A DNA stretch of 45,999 nt from an uncultured Verrucomicrobiota bacterium (GTDB taxonomy: Bacteria; Verrucomicrobiota; Kiritimatiellia; RFP12; UBA1067), in NCBI GenBank assembly GCA_946610035.1, contig CAMOCC010000014.1:1-45999 (forward strand), read 5' to 3'. Made by a program: the position numbers and the translations under genes. Of this stretch, positions 1 through 6,143 are shown piece by piece. How positions within the stretch are numbered: position 1 is the first letter of the stretch; each line of letters opens with the position of its first letter. The notes beneath the pieces were generated by a model. The model worked only from the letters and a program-made list of their open reading frames with translations, was not told the origin of the DNA and searched no databases.

Positions 1-188
1 GGAGTGCGTTTGAAATCAAGCTTAACCCCAATGATGCCGATGAGGCCGCAGCCAACCTGAAGAAGGTCGCTTCGATTTTCAGGCACAATCCGCCGACGTC
101 GCTTTCCGTCGTTGTTGGAAAATCCGGAATTGCGCACAGACACGAGGATGGTGTCTATGTCTTGCCGATAACTTCGTTGCGCCCATGA
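1..188 (+). CDS. C-terminal fragment of a DUF4143-type AAA ATPase (partial at window edge)
   Basis: Frame 3 is open from the window edge to a TGA at 186-188 and encodes about 61 residues. The peptide begins SAFEIKLN and ends DGVYVLPITSLRP, the characteristic end of AAA_14/DUF4143 ATPases: an 'EIK' strand of the restriction-endonuclease-like fold, then a 'DGVYVIPI' strand. The start and the ATPase module lie outside the window. These proteins are P-loop ATPases with a nuclease-fold tail, and their cellular role is poorly defined. It is the first of three ATPases of this general kind within 4.2 kb. Family assignment rests only on the tail. Confidence 0.7.
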   Translation, partial: SAFEIKLNPNDADEAAANLKKVASIFRHNPPTSLSVVVGKSGIAHRHEDGVYVLPITSLRP

Positions 189-204
189 CAGCGTGACCGG
201 CTGG

Positions 205-250
205 GAGAAACGCAAACCCTTGTAAAATAGGCCTTTCGTGGGGTCTGTCC
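205..250 (+). repeat. 46-bp direct repeat, copy 1
   Basis: The segment starts GAGAAACGCAAACCCTTG and ends GTGGGGTCTGTCC. It recurs at 4433-4478 with two mismatches and in a diverged form at 4535-4576. Copies 1 and 2 bracket the ATPase patch, which suggests duplication or integration of the intervening block. Confidence 0.85.
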
Positions 251-409
251 CCAAATCCTCTTCACCCAACCGCCACGCAACAATTTCTCAAATCTTCCAG
301 CAACCATGCTTCAACCCCGACTCAACCACCCTTCGTGTCGAATCCAAGAACGATTTCGACTCAACCATCCCTCATTCGTGATTCTACAACAATCTCTGTC
401 GCCAGGCAC

Positions 410-439
410 TTGCGCACTAACGCAATTTTTTGATACAAT
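410..439 (+). promoter_or_regulatory. Candidate promoter for the DUF3800 gene
   Basis: TTGCGC at 410-415 and TACAAT at 434-439 are separated by 18 bp, about 110 bp upstream of the predicted start codon. The -10 is good and the -35 is weak. Confidence 0.4.
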
Positions 440-548
440 ACTCGTGATCTCAACCGAAAGGCGGGGATCCTCTTGAAGCGGGGAATATGTCCCCGTGTTA
501 GCGGCGGGAAGAGATTCTCGTCGCTTTCGCTTTTGTAGGAGTTCAAAC

Positions 549-851
549 ATGCATGAAGGAAAGATTCTAAGTGTATTCGTGGACGAGTCTGGGCGCTTTC
601 AGTATCCAGACAAAGATTCCCGCTTCTATATTGTGGGCATGGTATTCCACGATCAAAGCATGGAGATTTCCCGTGCCGTAGAGGAATTCAAACGCAGTTT
701 GCTGTCTCTTGGCCTTGATTCGGAGGCGTTTGTTTTTCATGCGGGGCCGCTTATCCGCAGGGAGAAGGGGTATGAGTTCTTCTCCAGACATCATCGCGGC
801 AGGGTATATAACCGCATGATGCCATTTTGGAATCCCGCAATTCCAAAATAG
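549..851 (+). pseudogene. Truncated DUF3800-family protein
   Basis: Starting at ATG 549, preceded by AGGAG (537-541) at 7-nt spacing, the frame encodes 100 residues. The N-terminus carries the family hallmark 'VFVDESGRF' followed by 'FYIVGMVF' and 'FHAGPLIRREKGYEFFSR', all typical of the first half of DUF3800 proteins, which usually run to about 200-250 residues. The frame stops after 'YNRMMPF', where the family normally continues, and the last seven residues are encoded by a palindrome (824-849). I read it as a gene whose 3' half was lost. DUF3800 proteins are RNase-H-like-fold proteins often found in mobile or defence contexts. The track start at 495 lacks a ribosome-binding site. Confidence 0.7.
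824..849. repeat. Perfect 10-bp-arm palindrome at the DUF3800 break point
   Basis: ATTTTGGAAT and ATTCCAAAAT are separated by six bases. The element supplies the stop codon of the truncated DUF3800 gene and lies 7 bp ahead of the next promoter. It may be the scar or end of a small palindromic mobile element; no T-run follows, so an intrinsic terminator is less likely. Confidence 0.6.
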
Positions 852-855
852 GTGG

Positions 856-884
856 TTGACGGCAAAAAGTCTATATGATATACT
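856..884 (+). promoter_or_regulatory. Sigma-70-type promoter for the AAA_14/DUF4143 ATPase
   Basis: TTGACG at 856-861 and TATACT at 879-884 with a 17-bp spacer is close to the housekeeping consensus. The ATPase start codon lies about 97 bp downstream of the -10. Confidence 0.65.
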
Positions 885-980
885 GCTCTTGTAACTTGAC
901 TTTCTGAAAATGGCTTGATTTTAGAATCTCTACATTCTAATTTTACCTTATTTTCAGAACATGAAGAATCGAGGTGTGTG

Positions 981-2192
981 ATGACAGCAGAAGAAATAGA
1001 GCCGATTTTTCGGACAAGTAATCGCCTAATTCGTGAAACAGATTGCGGATTCCATAGATATTTGTCGAAAGAAATAGACTGGAATGAGCCGTTTGTCTGC
1101 ATTATGGGCGCTCGCGGGGCGGGTAAGACGACCTTGATGCTTCAGCATATAAAGGAGACTTTTGGAGAAGGAAGCGACAAGGCCATTTACATGAGTCTTG
1201 ACAGCCTGTGGTTTTCCAACAATAGTGTGCTGGAGTCGGTAGAATACCTTTATAGTCACGGCTTTACGCATGTGTTTCTTGATGAAGTCCACCATGTCGG
1301 AAGGGATTGGTCTCTTCTTCTCAAGAATCTTTCAGATCAGTTTCCAACCATGTCCTTCGCCTACAGCGGTTCTTCTTTGCTGAAGCTGGACAAGGGCAGG
1401 GGGGATTTGTCGCGGAGGCAGTCGATATACAGATTGCGCGGCCTTTCATTTCGCGAGTATCTTGAGTTCGAAGGCGTAGGACGGTATGAACCGCTCGAAT
1501 TGGGTCAGATAGTGAAGGATCACATTTCGCTGGCATCCCGCATTTGCTCGGAAATCAAGATTCTGCCGTATTTTGACAAATATCGTCGATGCGGATTCTA
1601 CCCTTTCTACAAGCGTTCGCCGACGCATTATCTTGATCAGCTGCTTGAAACCGTCCACAAGGTTCTGGACGTTGATTATCCGGGAATAGAGGAAGTTTCG
1701 CAGGATACCATCAGAAAGGCGAAGAAGATGTTGATGATTCTGTCGTCTTCCTGTCCGCAGACGCCGAACATGTCCGCCCTTTATCGGGAACTGGGAACGG
1801 AGCGGGCGCAGGGGCTCAAGATGCTTTCCGCGCTTGAACGCGCCGGACTTCTTGCGCTTCTCCCGCCGAAAGGCGAGACGCTGAAGAACATGTCCAAGCC
1901 GGAGAAGATATACTGTGACAACACGAATCTGATGTATGCGCTTGTGCAGAATGCGAACATCGGCACATTGCGCGAGACGTTCTTTTGCAACCAGGTCAGG
2001 AACGACCACGCCGTCGTGTTCACGGAACGTGGTGATTTTCTTGTTGACGGCAAATGGACGTTCGAGGTCGGCGGAAAAGGCAAGGGGTTTGACCAGATCA
2101 AGAACTTGCCCGACAGCTATGTCGTCAACGATGACGTCGAAGTGGGCTTCGGCAACAAGATCCCGCTTTGGCTGTTTGGTTTTCTGTATTGA
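981..2192 (+). CDS. AAA_14/DUF4143-family ATPase
   Basis: The product has 403 residues. Walker A is GARGAGKTT (about residues 43-51) and Walker B is HVFLDEVHH (about 97-105), followed by a sensor-like 'FAYSGSS'. The middle is a helical segment with a winged-helix look (TPNMSALYRELG...). The C-terminal part has 'FLVDGKWTFEVGGKGKG', the nuclease-like DUF4143 tail (D...EVGG.GK). ATG 981 is chosen because GAGG lies just upstream; the track start at 915 has no such signal. Family members are cytoplasmic P-loop ATPases often found in multicopy, sometimes near toxin-antitoxin or mobile loci; no precise function is established. It has its own strong promoter and appears monocistronic. It is intact, unlike its upstream neighbour. 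Confidence 0.85.
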   Translation: MTAEEIEPIFRTSNRLIRETDCGFHRYLSKEIDWNEPFVCIMGARGAGKTTLMLQHIKETFGEGSDKAIYMSLDSLWFSNNSVLESVEYLYSHGFTHVFLDEVHHVGRDWSLLLKNLSDQFPTMSFAYSGSSLLKLDKGRGDLSRRQSIYRLRGLSFREYLEFEGVGRYEPLELGQIVKDHISLASRICSEIKILPYFDKYRRCGFYPFYKRSPTHYLDQLLETVHKVLDVDYPGIEEVSQDTIRKAKKMLMILSSSCPQTPNMSALYRELGTERAQGLKMLSALERAGLLALLPPKGETLKNMSKPEKIYCDNTNLMYALVQNANIGTLRETFFCNQVRNDHAVVFTERGDFLVDGKWTFEVGGKGKGFDQIKNLPDSYVVNDDVEVGFGNKIPLWLFGFLY

Positions 2193-2309
2193 TCGACTGG
2201 CCATGCCGGCCGCCATTGCTTCTCGCGGCATATAGACAAACTCGCAGACTGATGGCGGTTTAAACCGAAAAATCGGCTGGAGTGTTTGTATGCCAGTCGC
2301 TGCAACACT

Positions 2310-2435
2310 ATGGGGTCTCATGGTCACAATCTGCACGGGCTTGGCTCGTCCATCAACTGCCTCGGCCGTCGCGTCACGTCCTACACCACACGCGACGCGA
2401 AGGAAATCGCCAAGCTGCTGGCTATGGTGCCGTAA
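2310..2435 (+). pseudogene. Gene-end remnant, copy 1
   Basis: A 41-codon frame ends RRVTSYTTRDAKEIAKLLAMVP before TAA. A second copy at 4317-4418 ends CRVTSYATRDRKEITKLLALLP before TGA, with the same reading frame and same stop position. Preservation of the peptide despite DNA divergence suggests the tail of a real but unrecognised protein family, now present as fragments. No start signal is visible. Confidence 0.45.
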
Positions 2436-2461
2436 GTGCTACCAGTTTCGGCGATGATTAG

Positions 2462-2496
2462 ATCTTCAGGAGATGCTTGCGAAGTGCGATTGCGAC
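2462..2496 (+). repeat. 35-bp exact repeat (segment A, copy 1)
   Basis: It begins ATCTTCAGGAGATGCTTGCG and is identical over 35 bp to 4306-4340. Here it follows the 'RVTSY' remnant; in the second location it precedes it, so the two loci are permuted relative to each other. Confidence 0.85.
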
Positions 2497-2624
2497 GGCT
2501 TCGGAGCGGTTGGCTACGTTCATCATATTCGAGTCCCGCCGACCCTGCACCAAAGTGTACGTCGCGGATAGGCGTAAGGTGACGGATGGGCGCAATGCCC
2601 AATGGTTAGGACCCTGGAATTGCT

Positions 2625-2657
2625 TGTCCCCAAATTTGCAAAATGCAGAATAGGGGC
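2625..2657. repeat. Palindromic element, copy 1
   Basis: CCCCAAATTTGCA (2628-2640) pairs imperfectly with TGCAGAATAGGGG (2644-2656). It closely resembles the larger palindrome at 2675-2719, so this appears to be a tandem pair of one element. Confidence 0.65.
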
Positions 2658-2674
2658 TAAATATCGCCGCGTCA

Positions 2675-2719
2675 AAAAGTGTCCCCTAATCTGCATATTG
2701 CAGGATAGGGGATACTTTT
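2675..2719. promoter_or_regulatory. 45-bp palindrome overlapping the ATPase_2 promoter (possible operator)
   Basis: Two 21-bp arms flanking TAT match at 18 of 21 positions when inverted (left arm starts AAAAGTGTCCCC, right arm ends GGGGATACTTTT). The right arm covers the -35 hexamer and stops 2 bp before the -10. Its placement suits a repressor site, or alternatively a mobile palindromic element that brought a promoter. Confidence 0.6.
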
Positions 2720-2727
2720 GATATACT
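2698..2727 (+). promoter_or_regulatory. Promoter of the ATPase_2/DUF234-type gene
   Basis: TTGCAG (2698-2703) and TATACT (2722-2727) are separated by 18 bp. The coding start is 34 bp downstream of the -10 and is preceded by AAGGAG. Confidence 0.6.
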
Positions 2728-2761
2728 ATGCACATCTCTTCTGAGAGGAAAGGAGACTATC

Positions 2762-4201
2762 ATGTTCTTTGGTCGCGAGGACATTTTGCAAAAACTCGAT
2801 GCATTGCTTGGAAAGCATGTCGCTTCGTTAGTGACATGCAGAGGGCGTCGACGTATCGGCAAATCGACGCTTATTGAGGAATTTGCCAAGAACAACGATG
2901 CAAGGTTTATCAAGATAGAAGGCGTTCGTCCGACGGAACGAACGTCGAACGAGACCGAACTCCGAAGCTTTGCCGAACAGCTTGCGCTTCAGACCGATGC
3001 CGAGTCTTCGCTCCCCGACAATTGGCTTTCCGCGTTCAAGCGGCTTGACCACGAGATAAAAGACGACGCATTGACTGTTGTCCTCCTTGACGAGATTTCC
3101 TGGATGGGGCGATACGACGACCTTTTTGCAGATTCGATAAAGATCGCCTGGGACAACATGTGGAAGAAGCACGACCGTCTGGTTCTTGTCTTGTGCGGGA
3201 GTGTTTCAAGTTGGATAAAGGAACACATCGTCGACAGCGCGGCGTTTGTCGGGAGACGCTCTTGCGATTTGATTGTCCGCGAGTTGCCGCTGAAGGAGTG
3301 CGTGAAGTTCTGGGGCCGCGAAGTCGAGCGTATTGATTTGAAGGAGATAGTCGACGTTCTTTCAGTGACAGGTGGCGTGCCGCGCTATCTGGAAGAGGTG
3401 AATCCATCCCTTTCCGCAGGGGAGAACATTCGACGCATGGCGTTTTCGCATGACGGCGTCCTGCGGAACGACTTTGACGAAATGTTCAACGATGTCATAA
3501 CCAGGCAGCCGGACTTTACGGCCAAGGTCTTGCGCTGTCTCGTAGACGGTCCGCGTACGGCGGCGGAGGTTGCGAGGAAGCTGCAACAGGGCAAAGGCGG
3601 ACGCATCACGAATGCCCTTGAGCGACTAGTCGAGGCTGGGTTTGTCATGTCCGACAAGGGGAAAAATCCCGAGACGGGAGAGGAGCTTCGCGAAAACCGG
3701 TACCGCATGAGCGACAACTACTGTCGGTTTTATCTGAAGTTCATCGAGCCGGCAAAGACGGTGATTGATCGCGACGAGTACGAGTTTGCCGGATTGGACG
3801 CATTGGAGAATGTGGATTCGGTCATGGGGCTGGCCTTTGAGAATCTTGTCGTCAACAATTACCATGAACTCGTTCCGTATCTACACCTGAAGGGTACCGT
3901 CATCACATCGGCCGCGCCGTATTTGCGCAAGGGGTCGAGTTCAAGCCGGGGGCGAAAGGGGTGTCAGGTCGATTTGCTCGTCCAGACCAGAAAGTCGCTT
4001 TGCTTCGTTGAAGTAAAGCGGAAGAAGGAAATCACCAGGGCAATCATAGACGAGATGAACAGTAAGGTTTCGGCAGTGAAGCGACCCGATGGGATGTCGG
4101 CTTTCGTTGCGCTGGTCTATTTTGGTTCTTTGTCGCCTGTTGTTGCGGCAGACGGGTATTTCTCGGCAATCGTGCCATTCCGTCGATTGCTCGGCCTGTA
4201 A
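2762..4201 (+). CDS. ATPase_2 family protein with DUF234-type nuclease-fold tail
   Basis: The product has 479 residues. It begins MFFGRE, the usual start of the family, with Walker A GRRRIGKST (about 28-36), Walker B VVLLDE (about 106-111), 'LCGSVSSW' as sensor region, and 'GGVPRYLEE' typical of ATPase_2/AAA_14 proteins. A winged-helix segment (GRITNALERLVEAGFV) follows. The C-terminus has 'CQVDLLVQ...CFVEVKRKKEI', a D...ExK arrangement of PD-(D/E)XK nucleases. The likely activity is ATP-driven and cytoplasmic, but its target is unknown. AAGGAG lies 7-8 nt before ATG. It is intact and separately promoted. Together with the other two ATPases it suggests a multicopy family in this genome. Confidence 0.85.
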   Translation: MFFGREDILQKLDALLGKHVASLVTCRGRRRIGKSTLIEEFAKNNDARFIKIEGVRPTERTSNETELRSFAEQLALQTDAESSLPDNWLSAFKRLDHEIKDDALTVVLLDEISWMGRYDDLFADSIKIAWDNMWKKHDRLVLVLCGSVSSWIKEHIVDSAAFVGRRSCDLIVRELPLKECVKFWGREVERIDLKEIVDVLSVTGGVPRYLEEVNPSLSAGENIRRMAFSHDGVLRNDFDEMFNDVITRQPDFTAKVLRCLVDGPRTAAEVARKLQQGKGGRITNALERLVEAGFVMSDKGKNPETGEELRENRYRMSDNYCRFYLKFIEPAKTVIDRDEYEFAGLDALENVDSVMGLAFENLVVNNYHELVPYLHLKGTVITSAAPYLRKGSSSSRGRKGCQVDLLVQTRKSLCFVEVKRKKEITRAIIDEMNSKVSAVKRPDGMSAFVALVYFGSLSPVVAADGYFSAIVPFRRLLGL

Positions 4202-4305
4202 GGCGAATGATATTCCTCCGTGCCTTGTATTGGAATTCTGTTCCACCAAGCGCCGCACCGTCTCCGGCGTCAAGATCGTCAAGGACGCATAACTGGGAAT
4301 CTCAA

Positions 4306-4340
4306 ATCTTCAGGAGATGCTTGCGAAGTGCGATTGCGAC
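4306..4340 (+). repeat. 35-bp exact repeat (segment A, copy 2)
   Basis: Identical to 2462-2496. Here it lies directly upstream of, and in frame with, the 'RVTSY' remnant. Confidence 0.85.
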
Positions 4341-4418
4341 AGCCTCGGCTGTCGCGTCACTTCCTACGCCACCCGCGACCGGAAGGAGATTACGAAGTTG
4401 CTGGCACTGCTGCCGTGA
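4317..4418 (+). pseudogene. Gene-end remnant, copy 2
   Basis: A 33-codon frame begins MLAKCDCDSLG and ends CRVTSYATRDRKEITKLLALLP before TGA. It is homologous to 2310-2435. An AGGAG-like string precedes the ATG, so a tiny expressed protein cannot be excluded, but the context suggests a fragment. Confidence 0.4.
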
Positions 4419-4432
4419 GTGCTGCCGGCGGC

Positions 4433-4478
4433 GAGAAACGCAAACCCTTGTAAAATGAGCCTTTCGTGGGGTCTGTCC
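4433..4478 (+). repeat. 46-bp direct repeat, copy 2
   Basis: It matches 205-250 at 44 of 46 positions. It closes the ATPase patch on its right side. Confidence 0.85.
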
Positions 4479-4534
4479 ATGCTCAGTTTATAGCCGCGAG
4501 GACGACTGGGCGCGGCGGGGACGCGACTGACCGG

Positions 4535-4576
4535 GAGAAACGAAACCCCTAGAACATGAGCCTTTTGCGGGGACTC
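4535..4576 (+). repeat. 46-bp repeat family, diverged copy 3
   Basis: The string GAGAAACGAAACCCCTAGAA followed by 'GAGCCTTTTGCGGGG' aligns with copies 1 and 2 with several differences and a small deletion. It lies about 100 bp after copy 2. Confidence 0.6.
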
Positions 4577-4643
4577 AAGGGCTTAACTGCTAAGCCCGTC
4601 CGCATTTCCACCACCAATCCAACCGCCACAATGTCGACGTGGA

Positions 4644-4850
4644 TCAGCCGATGTGGTTCTGGCGGCGCCATTCGCTCATGGACATTCCGAATTTCTTCTT
4701 GAACAGGTTCTTGAGATAGATCGGGTTGCTGTATCCGCATTCCGATGCGATGACATCCATCTTCTCCCGCGTACCGGCAAGTCTGCGCTTCACCTCGTCC
4801 AGCCGCCGTTCGGTGATGGCTTCCAGGATCGAGCGCCCTTGTTGACCGCG
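4644..4850 (-). pseudogene. C-terminal remnant of an AraC/XylS-family regulator
   Basis: On the minus strand the frame reads GRSILEAITERRLDEVKRRL, then 'MDVIASECGYSNPIYLKNLFKKKFG', then MSMSEWRR and a stop at 4644-4646. This is the second helix-turn-helix of an AraC-family DNA-binding domain. No start, N-terminal domain or first helix-turn-helix is present, and a frame change lies near 4840. It begins immediately after the stop of the complete XylR-like gene, whose own end (CGYDSDSTLRYAFKAKTGMSMREWRRK) is similar. It may be left from a partial tandem duplication or from replacement of the regulator's tail. Confidence 0.7.
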
Positions 4851-4860
4851 GCCATCCGCG

Positions 4861-6006
4861 TCAGGAGATGCCTTCCTTCCTGCGCCATTCGCGCATGGAC
4901 ATCCCCGTCTTCGCCTTGAATGCGTAGCGTAGCGTTGAGTCGGAGTCGTATCCGCAGAAGTTGGCGATTCCGTCTATCGCCTGTCGCGGGTTCCTGAGCA
5001 TCGCGAAGGCGGTGGCCATGCGGACGTTTCGTATCTCGGTCTGGATCGTATGGCCCGTGAGGCTGGCGAAGCGCGTCTCGGCGGTCCTGCGCGAGCATCC
5101 CATCTGCTTGACGACGTCCTCTACGCAGATTCCGTCCGTCGCGTGCAGACGTATGTACTCCACCGCGGCGGTTACCTTCGCGTCCGTGTGCTTGAAGATT
5201 GTGGTCGACTTGCGCTTCACCACGCCGAGAATGCCGAATGTGCGGTTCTCGCCCTTTGCCTTTGGATCGCGGAGCTGCAGGTCGAGCAGTTCGCCGCAGA
5301 TGAATCCGGCGTTCTCGAAGTCGGGGCAGATGCTGGAAAGCGTCGGCTTGGTGTTCTCGCAGATCTCCTCGTTGTTGTCGATGCCCATCACTGCGACGTC
5401 TTCCGGAACGCGAATGTTCTCCTGGCTGCACGCGGCGAGTATCTCCTCCGCAGTGCCGTCGTACGCCGCGAGTATTCCGCACGGCTTAGGAAGCGCCTTT
5501 AGCCATTTGCGAAGCACCTCAAGGCGGTGTATGCCGGGTTTTTCGGTCCGGTCGAAGACATGGCATTTGCGTCCGTTCAGCTTTATGGCCTCGCAGAAGG
5601 CCTTTTCGCGCTCCTTCGTCCAGAAGAGCGGAAGCTGGAACCCCACGAAGGCGTAGTCGTCGAAGTCGAGCGCGAGAAGCTCCTTCGCCGCGATCTCCGC
5701 GGAGCTCTTGAGGTCCGCGTTTACGGAAAACCGGATCTTGCCCTTGAGCGAGGGGTCGCGGTCGAGGTAGACCATCGGCAGCTTTCCGAATATCTCCGGC
5801 CTGAACTCGTTCATGTCGCTGCCGCATTCCGCAATGCATCCGATGGGATTCCAGAAGTCTATGACCTTTTTGACGTTGATGTGGTGGTAGTTGCTTTCGA
5901 CCACCTGGACTTGAATGTCCGAGTTCGAGAAGTAGCGCTGCACTCCGGCAACGCGCTTGCGGCACGAGTGTCGAGTTGCCGAGGCAAAGAACAATACGGT
6001 TTTCAT
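4861..6006 (-). CDS. XylR-like transcriptional regulator (periplasmic-binding-protein fold plus AraC HTH)
   Basis: The product has 381 residues. The N-terminal two thirds are a LacI/XylR-type sugar-sensing domain: 'MKTVLFFASATRHSCRKRVAGVQRYF', then 'PMVYLDRDP', 'DDYAFVGF', 'GILAAYDGTAEEILAACSQENIRVPEDVAVMGIDNNEEICE', and 'LSSICPDFENAGF'. The C-terminal 100 residues are an AraC-family double helix-turn-helix (CSRRTAETRFASLTG and GIANFCGYDSDSTLRYAFKAKTGMSMREWRR). Length and order match E. coli XylR. ATG 6006 is preferred over the TTG start at 6042 because MKTVLFF is the usual first strand. It is divergent from the GH2 gene and shares a 137-bp intergenic region holding an operator (6052-6087), so autoregulation is plausible. 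It probably binds a breakdown sugar and activates the downstream cluster; this is inference from position and operator type. Confidence 0.88.
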   Translation of the reverse strand: MKTVLFFASATRHSCRKRVAGVQRYFSNSDIQVQVVESNYHHINVKKVIDFWNPIGCIAECGSDMNEFRPEIFGKLPMVYLDRDPSLKGKIRFSVNADLKSSAEIAAKELLALDFDDYAFVGFQLPLFWTKEREKAFCEAIKLNGRKCHVFDRTEKPGIHRLEVLRKWLKALPKPCGILAAYDGTAEEILAACSQENIRVPEDVAVMGIDNNEEICENTKPTLSSICPDFENAGFICGELLDLQLRDPKAKGENRTFGILGVVKRKSTTIFKHTDAKVTAAVEYIRLHATDGICVEDVVKQMGCSRRTAETRFASLTGHTIQTEIRNVRMATAFAMLRNPRQAIDGIANFCGYDSDSTLRYAFKAKTGMSMREWRRKEGIS

Positions 6007-6051
6007 GATGTGAATGTTACCATAATATGCAGAATAACGCAAGGGCTTGTT

Positions 6052-6115
6052 GCGCGATATTCACGGAAAATTTATCGCGCTTCTCACGCTTTTGGAGGCC
6101 GAAAGATGATACAAT
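6052..6115 (+). promoter_or_regulatory. Operator-promoter 1 (GH2 gene; also upstream of the regulator)
   Basis: Half-site 1 GCGCGATATTCAC (6052-6064) and half-site 2 TCGCGCTTCTCAC (6075-6087) have a 23-bp period. After 22 bp comes TACAAT at 6110-6115. No good -35 is present; half-site 2 abuts that position. A TATTAT on the minus strand at 6027-6022 could be the -10 of the divergent regulator gene. Confidence 0.75.
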
Positions 6116-6143
6116 GTGAACCAGGAAAGGAGAACTGTATAAA

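Larger units (their letters stand above)
189..548. other. Intergenic stretch with repeats and a promoter, no gene
   Basis: No plausible coding frame is seen. The stretch holds one copy of a 46-bp direct repeat (205-250) and a degenerate tandem of 'gactcaacca' units near 320 and 359, each followed by a 'ttcgtg' block. It also holds a promoter-like sequence at 410-439 ahead of the DUF3800 gene. The minus-strand ORFs of 79 and 61 codons overlap the repeats and look like chance. Confidence 0.6.
2193..2761. other. Intergenic patch of gene scraps and palindromes
   Basis: There is no complete gene. The patch contains a 41-codon remnant (2310-2435), a 35-bp segment repeated identically at 4306-4340 (2462-2496), two related palindromic elements (2625-2657 and 2675-2719), and the promoter of the downstream ATPase. 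Confidence 0.7.
4202..4643. other. Intergenic patch of repeats and gene remnants
   Basis: No complete gene is seen. It contains the permuted second copy of the A and 'RVTSY' segments (4306-4430) and two copies of the 46-bp repeat family (4433-4478, 4535-4576). A short open tail ending KRRTVSGVKIVKDA stops near 4292 and may be another gene end. Confidence 0.6.

Noticed and set aside
301-400. Short 'gactcaacca' tandem units considered as a CRISPR array
   Set aside because: Only two degenerate units are present, without constant repeat length or spacers.
4549-4740. 63-codon minus-strand ORF over the AraC remnant
   Set aside because: It is in a different frame from the clear AraC peptide and is a shadow of it.
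6052-6087. Reading the operators as one palindrome (GCGCAA...TTGCGC)
   Set aside because: The inverted symmetry is only partial. The direct-repeat reading fits all seven sites with a constant 23-bp period and also accounts for the second TTCAC-like block.
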